64,000 nucleotides of DNA from Acanthosoma haemorrhoidale (Eukaryota > Arthropoda > Insecta > Hemiptera > Acanthosomatidae). Where the stretch lies: the NCBI GenBank assembly GCA_930367205.1, contig CAKNEZ010000011.1:62001-126000 (forward strand). The letters are read 5' to 3'. The first letter of the stretch is position 1. Every line of letters begins with the position of its first letter. Positions 44,742-54,891 of the stretch are shown here, piece by piece. A program made the position numbers and the translations under genes. The notes under the pieces are model-generated. The model saw only the letters and a list, made by a program, of their open reading frames with translations, made no database searches and was not told the origin of the DNA.

Positions 44742-45500
44742 TATTTTTCTCGGCCTTTTTTGTCGGTTTATAAACAGACCATAACCTTTCTTATAGGGTT
44801 TCAAATAAAGTCCGTTACCGACTTTCTGACCTTCTATAGCTAAATTATGCCTTTTTTGCTCATCCAATTTTAGCTTGGCTTCTTTAGCCTCATTGATCGA
44901 TTTCTCTAAACTTGCGGCTCCTCCAGTCAAAGAGCCCATAGCGGAAAGTCCCGCCATCAACGGTATAAGAAATTGTAGAAAGCCTCCCTCCTTTGGCAGC
45001 GGGAGAACTCTGGGTGGACAAGGTTTCGTCTTACCACGTAGATGCATTTTAGCCTTCTTATATGCAACTTTCGAAGCTTTCAGAATAGATGATACATCAT
45101 CTACCTTTGACGATTTATCTAAGTCAATGAAACTAATCTTTTTCTTTTTCTTTTTTAAACCTGATCCAATTTTTCTTTTCGCTTTCATAGCATTTGTAAC
45201 TAACCAAGCCACGGCTTTTTCTCCCCATGACGAATCTGAAGCCTTAACTCTTTTCCAAGCATTACCAGCTACGATTTTGTCCACTTCCTTACGACTATCC
45301 ATATCTTTATATTTGCTATAAGCTATATCGTGATCTTTACAGGCTTTATCAAGCTAATTTATTCCGTCACCTTTAGTTAGTCGCTTTTCTAGATCCGTAC
45401 CAGGACCACAATACTGATAGCCCGGAAGATGTAATTCAATAGGCAACTTGTTTATAAAACTGTTTACTAGACCTGTTCCTTTGTGAGCTTTACGAATCAT
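44739..45500 (-). pseudogene. PY: PLA2-like domain plus PY/pX-type basic virion protein, one in-frame stop
   Basis: From ATG 45500 the frame runs 254 codons including the final stop. The first 60 residues contain a calcium-loop motif (PGYQYCGPGT) and the catalytic His-Asp block (LDKACKDHDIAYSKY) typical of the parvovirus VP1u-type phospholipase A2. An in-frame TAG (45354-45356) lies between them. The remainder (from 45302) is lysine-rich (GSGLKKKKKKI, KKAKMHLRGKTKPCPP) with one hydrophobic glycine-rich segment (FLQFLIPLMAGLSAMGSLTG), as in the Polinton PY/adenovirus pX-like proteins. The inferred role is membrane disruption during entry together with DNA or capsid binding. It is first in the capsid gene cluster. 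One substitution ends the frame, so decay is recent. Confidence 0.8.
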
Positions 45501-45600
45501 ACTGTACTAAGAAAATGAAGAGCAGACTTATATATATACTGAAGTATAATACCGTCGTTTGCATTCAGAATGAAATTTGTCTAGTAAAATGTATTAACTT
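45501..45600. promoter_or_regulatory. Divergent promoter between PLA2/PY gene and truncated ATPase
   Basis: TTATATATATAC at about 45529-45540 could serve as TATA box for either side. To the right, GCATTCAGAATGAAATTTG (about 45570-45588) matches the start of the ATPase gene at 5488-5506, but the frame meets TAG at the fifth codon and homology then fades. This copy therefore keeps only the promoter and start of the ATPase gene. Confidence 0.55.
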
Positions 45601-45825
45601 GACCGAAAGATATTACATCGGTCTTTTAGCCCTACTGAATGCACTATCTAATCAAGGGTGTTCTAAGTAATCCTAGCCCACACGGCCTCGCAGAAGACTT
45701 TAATGACAGGCCAGCACTATGCGCCTTGCAACATAGTCAAAATCCCCACCTCAGCTGGGGTCTATCTAGTCTTATACATGTGTGATTTCATTGACTAGCG
45801 CTCATTCCCTCGTTTGGTGACGTAT
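45601..45825. other. Right flank of the Polinton, no gene
   Basis: Sequence of average composition with no open frame. It might include part of an unrelated element or LTR, but no second copy is present to test that. Confidence 0.35.
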
Positions 45826-45830
45826 TACCA

Positions 45831-46567
45831 TATAAGTGTATTGTTCGTAGCTGCTTCAGTTCTCCTTGCTGCAATTGTAAGTAAGTTAGTCTTTGAATTG
45901 TTGTATCATTATTCTCTTGCATCAATAAATAGCATTACACCCTCGGTAGACTCTCACTACTTTCCTGATTCCACCCGCCTCCTTTAGGCATTCCAAACCC
46001 TATATCCTTCTCATACATCCTTCAAATGGGGGACTCCCCTTAGTGAAAGGCACTCATTAGCCCAAAATAATTTTCCCACATCCTATTTTATAAGTTTGAG
46101 AGCTAAGAAAAAAAAAAAAAATAAAAAAAAAAAAATAATAAAAATAAATAAATAAATAGCTAAGCAAATAATATGATTTTTAGATGTCTCTCCTTAAAAA
46201 ATTGAATGAAATTAATCCTGTATATGAAAACATTGGTGAATTGACTATTGGACGGACATACAAGGTAATAAAACTGAGCAAAAAGGAGACAGAATATGGC
46301 CCATCTATTGAGGCCATAATAGAAGATGATGAAGAAGGAAAAGTGCGAACCTTCCTACCAAAACGATATATATATATATGCGTTCACTGATGAGGACTTA
46401 GCAAGCTATAGAGGTATAGTATATTTAAATATATAATAAATATAGTATTTTTTTTTTAATTAGCTAAGCGATTATTCTCGTTTTTAGGAGAGCTGAAATT
46501 TCAATACTCCGGCAAAAAGAAAAATGCATATGACATTAAATTCGAAAAGTTGATGCATTTTATTTAG
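45831..46567 (+). pseudogene. Small spliced gene with probable OB-fold-like product; TA-repeat frameshift
   Basis: The gene structure is readable. TATAAG lies at 45831 and an initiator TCAGT at 45856. A strong donor GTAAGTAAG lies at 45877, and an acceptor TTTTTAG directly before ATG 46184. The first coding exon (46184-46413) encodes ELTIGRTYKVIKLSKKETEYG, IEAIIEDD and TFLPKRY. A second intron (46414-46487, GTATAG...TTTTTAG) leads to a last exon ending at TAG 46565-46567. I recall similar small proteins (about 110 residues) as recurrent in arthropod genomes near mobile elements; the OB-like fold is a guess. Between FLPKRY and FTDEDLASY lies a 13-base TA tract that leaves the frames out of register, so the present allele ends prematurely. 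Confidence 0.55.
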
Positions 46568-46596
46568 GAAGGCTATTTTTTTATATTTTTATTATT

Positions 46597-46875
46597 TTGG
46601 TTTTGGCTTTGTATATTTTTTTTTTAGTGTTAAGGAGTAAAATAAATAGTAAAAGCAACGCAAATAATTATTTATGTGATCAATGTGGATTATTAATAGC
46701 AAATAGAAGACACAGATGTAAATGGTTGTTTTTCTATTGTCAAGGGTGTGGCAAAGAAATTAATAGAAAGTTTAATTTTGAACGCCATAAATTAACTTGT
46801 AAAGCTTCTGGTGGGGTTAGTATGAATAATACAACTAACGTGATTAATACACCTCACAATGGTGATTCCCAATAA
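46597..46875 (+). CDS. Small zinc-finger protein, unknown
   Basis: A 92-codon frame with a hydrophobic N-terminus (LALYIFFLVLR) that may be translated UTR or a membrane anchor. It is followed by CDQCGLLIANRRHRC and a C2H2-like finger (CQGCGKEINRKFNFERHKLTC with C-x2-C-x12-H-x4-C spacing). It lies 30 bp downstream of the spliced gene on the same strand and may be another coding exon of that unit, because the intervening TTTTTATA-rich tract could hold splice signals. No family is recognised. Confidence 0.4.
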   Translation: MVLALYIFFLVLRSKINSKSNANNYLCDQCGLLIANRRHRCKWLFFYCQGCGKEINRKFNFERHKLTCKASGGVSMNNTTNVINTPHNGDSQ

Positions 46876-48848
46876 AAAAAGAAAATATAGTATGTTTGAC
46901 AGGCAGATGCGTGACAGGCACGACCAAGGGGAGCACCCTGAGGAAGTACTTCCCCTCCGTCCAGGACAGGCTGAGGGCAAGTTGGGTCTCCCCGGATTTG
47001 CCTATAAGTTTTTTTTTAATATATACAATGCCAGGGAGGATTAATAAATATATATATAAATAACTAGCAATAACCCGGAAAGAATCTCAAAGATATTAAA
47101 ACAAATAATAAAAACGATAATAATGAGGTGGTTAAAGTCTGCCCAACCTTTTAATAGATTTAATTACATGCTTTAGTTGAGTTTCCTTTGTTGATAAGAC
47201 GATTTCCAGTAATAAAATGAAGTTTTGAAAAGAACATCAAACGCTAGTATTTTTCGATGAATTATTGAATCATTTTTTTTTTTCACAATGATTAACACAA
47301 CGATTAAAGAAGTTTTTAAGAAACTCAATATCTTCAATTCAATTTCTTCACTGTATTATGTCTTACTGTTTGTTTAAATATATATATATTTAAAAAATAT
47401 AATTTAGTTCATCATTATTATGTCAACATAAATGTCATCAGGCATTAACTAGTGTTAAAAAAATACTTAATAGATTTTAATTAAACCGGTAATAAAATGT
47501 TTGATGTATTTGACGTGTGACTATTTCATACAGTATTTATCTTTTAATTAAAAATTTGTTCAAAATACTACTATATTTATTATTTTATGTCACGAGTTTT
47601 ACTTAGTATAATATGTTCGAATGTTACAACATGAAATAGTTGAGGAATATGAATAAAAATAATAATACCACGAAACATACTTATCATATTTTATTTAAAA
47701 TACAGACACTCAATTAGAAATAATTGTTTGTAAAAATCTTTTTATTTTTTTTATTTTACTATTTTGAATATTTTTTATATGTTACTAAGGCAATAATCAG
47801 TAATTGAGGTGATTTAAAATTAAAAAAATTGTTCCAACTTGCTATTTTAATTTAATAAATATATATAGGAAACGTTTGTAATAGAGTTTCAATCAAATAT
47901 AAAAATATAAAATAAAATAATAATCAATCCATATAGGTTATTATTTAGGGCGTGTCAACCAAATTGTATTTTTTTTACCCTAACAGGAATTTTTTAATTA
48001 TTTTTACTTACATGGGGGTTTATTACTATAAGAACACAGAAATCCATAAAATCCATACTAACGTTTCACACAACTGATTTTACTGTTTAGCTGTCTCCTG
48101 TCAGTCAGGGCTTACTTTAGGAAGTTTGATGAACTTTATGGAGAAATGAAAATTCTACATCTTAACAACATGTAAACTCTTCATCAGTGGTTTAAAATTA
48201 AAAATCAAAATACTATTTTAATTTTATAATATGTAATCTTAAAATATTCATAATAAATTTTTAGGGATTGGCAAATGTTTTGTAACGCTTATGTAACCTG
48301 TTGTATGTTTTTTTTTGACGCTGCCTCAACTTGGCTTAATCTTAATATTAATTAATAAGCTTAATCAATTTCACCACGAAAAAAAAAATTTATAAATGAG
48401 AGGCCTTTTAATTATTTTTCGAGAAGCCATATGATGTTATTGATCTTTATTAGAAGATGAACTCCCTGTAATACTATAAGGAATAAGTATATAAGTAATA
48501 CTAGTATAAGTATATATATATATTGAAACCTACCTCATTTTTTACCATTTCTTTTTTTTACTTTATTTGATCAATTTAACTTAACTATTTTGGCAGGTCC
48601 ATCAAGAGATCTTTAATTCAAATTATTTTTTGTCTTTGACATAGGAATTTATCCCGATTGAATCGCCCGATCTCAAGGCTAATGTTGTGGTTATTAATAA
48701 ATTGAGAAACTAGGAATTGTGAAATATATTCAAATAAAATGGTTATAACAAATAATTATAATTAACATAGAGTACTGACAGAAAGTATAAAAAAATATTC
48801 AATTCCTTTTAAATCAGGATAGTCACTACTAATTACATAACATGAATT
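46876..48848. other. Very AT-rich non-coding sequence
   Basis: A short plus-strand frame at 46859-47044 has no domain. From 47060 to 48848 the sequence is extremely AT-rich with homopolymers and TA repeats (for example near 48510) and nothing recognisable. Confidence 0.5.
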
Positions 48849-49019
48849 TGTAGGGACTGGAGGTATCAAGTATTGTTTAAATCTAATCAACCTCTTTGTA
48901 CTAGAACCTCTTTGTACTAGGACCTCTTTGTAATTGAACTTTGTAGCATAGTAGTGTGTGTGTGATAAGACTGTAATAAACCATAATAACCTTAATAAGT
49001 GTTTTGTTAATTACCCACA
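48849..49019 (+). repeat. Element D 5' LTR
   Basis: 171 bp, TGTAGGGACTGG to TTACCCACA, containing three copies of a CCTCTTTGTACTAGGA-like unit and an AATAAACC signal. Confidence 0.9.
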
Positions 49020-49022
49020 ATT

Positions 49023-49036
49023 TGGTGACCCCGAGG
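49023..49036 (+). other. Element D primer-binding site
   Basis: TGGTGACCCCGAGG starts four bases after the LTR end. The TGG start and position fit a tRNA primer site; I do not assign the tRNA. Confidence 0.6.
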
Positions 49037-49050
49037 TGATTGTGATAATC

Positions 49051-49144
49051 CGACGTGATAATTCGACGTGATAATCCGACGTGATTTAATTCGAGTGATT
49101 TGATCCGACGTGATTTAAGTCGACGTGATTTAATTCGACGTGAT
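49051..49144 (+). repeat. Iterated CGACGTGAT motif in element D leader
   Basis: About six copies of CGACGTGAT plus one degenerate copy, spaced 10-17 bases apart, between primer site and gag start. They could be transcription-factor sites (CRE-like ACGT core) or a packaging element; function unknown. Confidence 0.7.
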
Positions 49145-49164
49145 CGAACTAAGTGATTCCCAGC

Positions 49165-49948
49165 ATGGCGTCGCCGGCAGGAGAAAAATTTGAGGCTAAA
49201 CTAGAGGACCAACCGGAGGTAACTAAAGTATCAATTAGAATTCCTCCCTTCTGGACCGATAAACCTGAATTATGGTTTTATCAAATAGAAGCCCAATTCA
49301 ATCTTGTGGGTATTATTAAAGAAGACACGAAATTCAACTATCTTGTTTCTCAGCTAGAAACTAAATATATGGGACATTATTAGAGGTACGGAGGTTAATA
49401 AATATACTTTAGCTAAGGAGCGTCTGCTTCAGCTGTTTAAGGAGAGCGATAACCAGCAAATTAGGAGGCTGTTGACAGGTTTAGAGTTAGGTGATCTCAA
49501 GCCTAGTCAGTTGCTCCGTAAAATGCAGACTTTGGCTGGTGGGGATATGACAGACAAAATTCTGAGAACGCTGTGGTTGGAAAAACTTCCGGTTTCAATA
49601 AAAAATATTGTAATCATTAGCGAGGAGACCTTAGATAAGGTGGCAGTTATGGCAGACAAAATAGCGGAGGTTACCCCTCAGTCAAGTGCCTATTCCGTTA
49701 GTCAGGACTCAAGTCTAAATGAACTGATGAAAAAAATTGCGAGTCTAGAAATTCAGATTTCTTCGTTGAATTCTAGAAATAGGTCTCGCAGCTCGTCCAG
49801 AGATTCTTCCCATTTGAGGCGCGGATGTAGCCCCACAAGAAAATTTTGTTATTTTCACCAGAGATTTGGAAAAAAATGTAGACCAGAAAAGTGTACACAA
49901 CCTTGTGCTTGGCGGCAGCTGTCGGAAAACTCCCACAAGCAACAGTAG
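49165..49948 (+). pseudogene. gag: Element D Gag, frameshifted
   Basis: It starts at ATG 49165 (MASPAGEKFEAKLEDQ) and continues IRIPPFWTDKPELWFYQIEA. A break near 49370-49385 moves the match to the frame that runs to 49948. That part contains ERLLQLFKESDNQQIRRLLT, GDLKPSQLLRKMQTLAGG and LRTLWLEKLPVSIKNIV. A cysteine/histidine end (CYFHQRFGKKCRPEKC) replaces the usual retroviral knuckle and is a normal feature of this lineage. Part of the capsid between the two frames appears to be missing. Confidence 0.85.
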
Positions 49949-52900
49949 ATGTGGCCTCGGCTGTTGCTAACAATTTAGGCAGTCACAAATTTCGTTTATT
50001 TGTCCAGGATAAAAAAACCAGACTAAAGTTTCTTGTCGATAGTGGAGCAGATGTGTCCATAATTCCACTAAGATCAAAGTGCGAGTCCCCTAGTAGAGAT
50101 TTTGTTTTATTTGCAGCCAAAGGATCCATGATACCAACATATGGTGTACAAACTTTAAATATTGATTTGGGTTTGCGCCGTCAGTTTCAGTGGCCTGTTA
50201 TTGTGGCTAAAGTGAACAGAGGAATAATTGGTGCAGATTTTTTGGCCCATTTTAATCTTTTAATAGATTTAAAAAATAAGAAACTTGTCGATAATGTCAC
50301 AGGTGCACGGGTCCGTGGTGAGATTTCTATTTCTTCTATTTCAAATGGTGACATCATTAGCACGGTGTCAAATTCTCAAAGATTTCTGACTTACTAGCCA
50401 AGTTTCCGAATCTGACCAAACCAAATTTAATACCTAGTGAATGCAAGCACAACGTAGAACATTACATTCATACTACCGGAAGCCCGATTTGTTCAAAAGC
50501 TAGAAGACTCGACTCTAGGAAATTACAGTTAGCGAAGGAGGAGTTTCAATTCATGTTGAATCATGGAATAATACGACCATCGAAATCCGAATGGGCTTCT
50601 CCTCTGCATCTAGTTACGAAGAAGGATGGTTCATTACGCCCCTGTGGTGATCACCGCAGGCTTAATGACCTTACAGTTCCTGATCGCTATCCAATTCCTC
50701 GGATAGATGACTTCCAGAATATGTTACATGGAAAAACAATTTTTTCTAAAATCGATCTTTTTAAGGCCTATTATCAAGTTCCCATAGCTGAGGAGCATAA
50801 ATCAAAAACAGCTATTATCACTCCATTTGGGCTCTTCGAATTTAATGTCATGGCTCCAGGGTTACGAAACGCACCCAGCAGTTTCCAACGTTTTATCCAT
50901 CAAGTTTTTACTGGTCTCGATTTTGTGTTTATTTTTTTTAGATGATGGCCTAATTGCTTCGTCAACGGAAGAAGAGCACAAGCGTCATTTGGAGATTGTT
51001 TTCAACTGCTTGGACAAATATGGCTTGCGTATAAGTGTAGCCAAATCTATGTTTGGAGTGCAAGAATTGGAATTTTTGGGATACAGAATCACTCCAGATG
51101 GATCAATACCTCTTCCAGAGAAGGTCAATGTCATCGTTAACTACAAGCTTCCCCAGACTGTTCAGCAGCTTCGCCAGTTTTTGGGAATGCTAAATTTTTA
51201 CAGAGGATATTTACACAAGGCTGCAGAAACTCAAGCCATTTTGCATGACTATCTTAGAGGAGCAAGGAAAAAGGACAATAGGAAAATCACATGGACTCAG
51301 GAAGCAGTTGCCAAATTCGAGCAATGCAAAGTTGATCTCGCTAATGCAACTATGCTCACATATCCTTGCCCAGACTATTCGTTGGCACTTGTCATTGATG
51401 CCAGCGATGTTGGCGTGGGTGGAGTGGTCCAGCAACTTGAACCTAATGGGTGGAGACCTCTAGCTTTTTACTCTAAAAAACTTAATGATGCTCAAAAGTC
51501 TTACAGTGCATATGACAGAGAGTTGTTGAGCATGTATTTATCGGTCAAGCATTTTAAGCATCTGTTAGAAGGGCGTCACTTTGTGATTTTTACGGATCAT
51601 AAACCGCTTATTTTTGCGTTCAAGAAGAGAAATGACAAAGCTTCCCCTCGCCAACAAAGACAATTGCAGTACATATCTGAATTTACCACAGACATCCGCC
51701 ATATTAGTGGAAAGCAAAATATTGTTGCGGACACTTTGTCGCGGATTGAGGCTCTAGACGTGTTAGACTTTGACAAGATAGCCGAAGAACAGAAGACGGA
51801 CAGCGAACTTCAGAATCTTATGACATCTGATTCTTCTGCATTAAAATTAAAAAGTTACGAGCTTCCTAGTGGAAATCATCTTTAGTGTGATGTCAGTAGG
51901 GACGCCATCCGGCCATTCATCCCCAAGGCATTCCGGCAACAAGTCTTTCATCTTATTCATGATAGAGCTCATCCTGGTATTAAGGCGACCGTCAAGCAGG
52001 TATTGGGTAAATATGTTTGGCTCAATGTTAAAAAGAACATCCAGGATTGGACTAAAGCGTGTATGCCATGCCAGCGTACTAAGATCAACCGTCATGTGAA
52101 ATCTCCGGTAGGACAATATAAAGTGCCTGATGAACGTTTAGCTGAGATACATATAGACCTAGTTGGTCCCCTTCCCCCTTCTGAAGGAAACGTTTACGCG
52201 TTAACCATGATAGATAGATTCACCGGTTGGATGGAAGTTGTACCACTCAACAACATCACTGCTGAAACAGTTGCTAAGGCTGTTTATAGTCACTGGGTTG
52301 CGCGATTTGGTGTTCCCAGACGCATAACGAGATATCAGGGTCGTCAGTTTGACTCGGGATTGTTCAAACACTTTAGTGCGTTATGTGGCGTCAAACTCTA
52401 CCGCTCTACGCCTTATCACCCTCAATGCAACGGCAAGATTGAGCGACTCCACCGTACATTGAAAACAGCATTGAAGGCACATAATTCCCGGAGTTGGACG
52501 GAAACTTTGCCAACTGTGCTGTTAGGCTTGCGAGCAGCAATTCACCCGGATTCTAATTCTTCCCTATCTCAAATGCTATCACATTACCTGGAGAATATTT
52601 TGCAAATGGATCACGGACATTCTCAGATTCACAAGATTGGGTCGGAGAACTTCAAGAGGAAATGCGTCAGCTGAAGCCTGTTCCTGTAAATCACAAGTCT
52701 TCTAGGAGCGTTTTTATTTACAAGGACTTACAGAAGTGCTCACATGTTTTTATGCGCACTGATTGGATCAAGAAACCCCTAGAACCAGCATACGAAGGAC
52801 CTTTTCGTGTCATCACCCGTTTAGAAAAATATTTTCGATTGGAAATCCATGGCAAGGACATTGCGGTTTCTATTGACCGGCTAAAACCAGCATATTTTCT

Positions 52901-53096
52901 TGCCGATGAAGATATGGACCAACAAGACTCTTCGACTTTACCTTTAGCCCAGTCTCCAGATGATTTTCCAGTATTAAGGACGCAGCCTATAGACCAGGAG
53001 AAACAACAGAAGCAACCTGAAACTGTACCAACCTCTACTAGAAGTGGTAGAACTGTGTGGTTTCCTGCAAGATATTTGGAAGAAATACTTGTTTGA
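49891..53096 (+). pseudogene. pol: Element D pol: protease, RT, RNase H, integrase
   Basis: The protease (49891-50397) has active site LVDSGADVSIIP. RT (from about 50400) has KIDLFKAYYQVP near 50753. At an eight-T run near 50932 the frame shifts inside the catalytic box, and the match resumes as LDDGLIASS. RNase H has ALVIDASDVGVGG near 51390 and FTDHKPL near 51595. A stop at 51883 precedes the integrase. The integrase zinc finger ends CMPCQRT, the first catalytic site is HIDLVGPLPP, and the Glu is in NGKIERLHRTLK. The second catalytic site reads ITRYQGRQFD where the family has S-D-R-G, so that aspartate is lost. A final frameshift lies near 52665, with a C-terminal domain to 53096. Multiple lesions make it inactive. 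Confidence 0.9.
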
Positions 53097-53295
53097 ATAA
53101 ATTTTCTATATTCTGATTATTATTCTTTGAAGCTATTCATATATAATAATTTTGTTTCGAATCAATATTTTTCCATTTTGTTTCTTGAATTTTCAGTATA
53201 TTTTTTTGAACGATGCTATGAATGCTATAGTTCCTATTAAGGTAATTCACAATTGTGTTTCATAAATATTAACGTGTTCACTGGATAGGGGGTAA

Positions 53296-53450
53296 TGTAG
53301 GGACTGGAGGTATCAAGTATTGTTTAAATCTAGTCAACCTCTTTGTACTAGGACCTCTTTGTAATTGAACTTTGTAGCATAGTAGTGTGTGTGTGATAAG
53401 ACTGTAATAAACCATAATAACCTTAATAAGTGTTTTGTTAATTACCCACA
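53296..53450 (+). repeat. Element D 3' LTR
   Basis: 155 bp, otherwise like the 5' LTR but with two instead of three 16-bp internal units. Confidence 0.9.
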
Positions 53451-53454
53451 AATT

Positions 53455-53736
53455 TGAGCTCAATTTCTTTTAATGGATCCATAATAAGAAACAATATTAA
53501 TATCACCCAATCGATGATCTTCCTGTAATCCAATCAACGTTACTTTCTGCTGTTGGTTCTACTCTTCTCTTCCTGTATGGTAACCGCCAACTCGGGAGCT
53601 TGCTAACTCCGTTTTTCTCGACGGTTGTGCTAAGACTTGTTTTCAGCTCATCCCCACTCCTAGGAGTATAAGGGGAAAAATGACCCTTACCGGATGTAAG
53701 GGTTCCTGGTCTTTATTCTCAAATATCATGAATGTT

Positions 53737-53771
<35 letters not shown>

Positions 53772-53984
53772 CAATATATATACGGGAGTAGCCACTAATT
53801 CCAAACTACCTTGATAAACATTGTGAATACATACGTAGAGGATTGTAATTTGAATAAAGCTAGTTCTTAACCAGCCTTCAAGAGTGTTATTTCGTTCCTT
53901 ACTTATTCTTTTTTTTTACGTTTCACGATCCGATACACATAAGTTATAAGTATATAAGTATTATAGAGGTTGATCAAAAAGGTG
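53455..53984. other. No gene; TA microsatellite
   Basis: A TA microsatellite lies at about 53741-53769. The sequence around it, with AATAAAGC near 53856, could be part of an old LTR, but I cannot confirm this. Confidence 0.4.
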
Positions 53985-54186
53985 AGCCCCATCACCTCAT
54001 TAGACAGTTTAGTCAAGTCACGTATAATGTATATCATTATGCTTTTTTATTCGATTATATAATTTCTATAAAATAAAAAAACCTGTATATAATGTAGGGA
54101 TGCTGCAGGAAATACAGAATAATTTGTAAATGGATTCACTTGTGGATCTATAATTGTATATATTTGTCTGTAAGTTTAAAGGGGCT
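53985..54186. repeat. MITE-like repeat, copy 2 (inverted)
   Basis: The 202-bp counterpart of 38203-38403 in reverse orientation, bounded by AGCCCC and GGGGCT. Differences are scattered substitutions, suggesting old copies. Confidence 0.65.
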
Positions 54187-54504
54187 TAGTAAAAAAAGTA
54201 TTATATGTAATACTACAAGTAATCCATATAAGGAAACTATGAAATAAAAGGCATTTTGAGGCATTTTATACAGTTATTATTCTAATTAATGCCTCCATTT
54301 AGTAACGGTCTATAAATAATTAATCTTGATTTGACTTAAAATATTAAATTTGAAAGTGATCGGTTTAAAGATTTGTGCTTAGACCAGGTAAATCAGGTGA
54401 CAAAGCCACAAGGTTCCCAGGAACCTTGAGGTAGTCAGACAGAAAACAATATTACCTAAGACCCGACTGGAAATCTTCACAGAAATACTACTGATGACGA
54501 AAAT
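54187..54504. other. No gene recognised
   Basis: AT-rich sequence. A short palindrome (AGGTTCCCAGGAACCTTG) lies near 54412-54430. Confidence 0.4.
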
Positions 54505-54891
54505 CTAGTAATATTCCTCATCTAAGATTACAGTTGAGTAACGAGGGCTACCGACTACTGCGTTTTCGCCTTGTGTCATTTGCCGAAATGAACCATCAGA
54601 GAGATCCCAGGTCCGATAACCCAACCGAGCAGACTGTGACAGATCTCGAACACGGAGGCATTTAGTTAGCTCATCGATGCCTTTGGCCATGATGAGTAAG
54701 GCTCTCTTAGAAATAGCGTTCAAGTTCCTCAGAGACTCGTTGAGTCAGGCAACATTCTTTTGAATCGTTCAAAGCATACGCAATGTCTTAGTAATCCTTT
54801 CAGAACGTAGACGTGACGGTTTGAATCCATTCGCGACAGTTAGCTCCTTCTTGTTTGTCATCAAGACATTTGTCTCGATCCCGGAAGACAT
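54505..54891 (-). pseudogene. Decayed reading frame of unknown function, two TGA codons
   Basis: From ATG 54891 one frame stays readable for 129 codons, interrupted only by two TGA codons (about 54769 and 54746). Both could derive from CGA by CpG decay. The protein is basic and helical (MSSGIETNVLMTNKKELTVA, LRNLNAISKRALLIMAKGID, SQSARLGYRTWDLSDGSF). I recognise no family. The restricted type of lesion suggests a formerly functional gene or element ORF. Confidence 0.45.

Larger units (their letters stand above)
39372..45600. mobile_element. Polinton/Maverick element, partial, second copy
   Basis: It contains, from left to right, a promoter repeat, a BIR gene (+), two small unknown genes, an exonuclease-like gene with a BIR-like end (-), major capsid protein (-), minor capsid protein (-), protease (-) and a PLA2/PY protein (-). 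The start of the ATPase gene (+) comes last, ending within a few codons. DNA polymerase and integrase are missing. The four virion genes are tightly packed on one strand, as in other Polintons. Boundaries are approximate because terminal inverted repeats could not be paired. Confidence 0.88.
48849..53450 (+). mobile_element. Ty3/Gypsy retrotransposon, element D
   Basis: This is a 4.6-kb plus-strand element with a 171-bp 5' LTR and a 155-bp 3' LTR. They differ mainly by one unit of a 16-bp internal repeat. It has an AATT 4-bp target duplication (48845-48848 and 53451-53454). A primer-binding site starts TGGTGACCCCGAGG just after the LTR and a polypurine tract (ATAGGGGGTAA) lies just before the 3' LTR. 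It encodes gag, protease, RT, RNase H and integrase in that order, with several frameshifts and a mutated integrase. It resembles a Gag/pol lineage common in arthropods (IRIPPFWTDKPELWFYQIEA). Confidence 0.9.

Noticed and set aside
44875..45321. 148-codon plus-strand frame
   Set aside because: It is antisense to the PLA2/PY gene; the F-run comes from the lysine tract of the real gene.
45640..45960. Possible solo LTR with AATAAATA near 45925
   Set aside because: The same stretch reads better as TATA box, initiator and splice donor of the small gene. No second copy or target duplication is visible.
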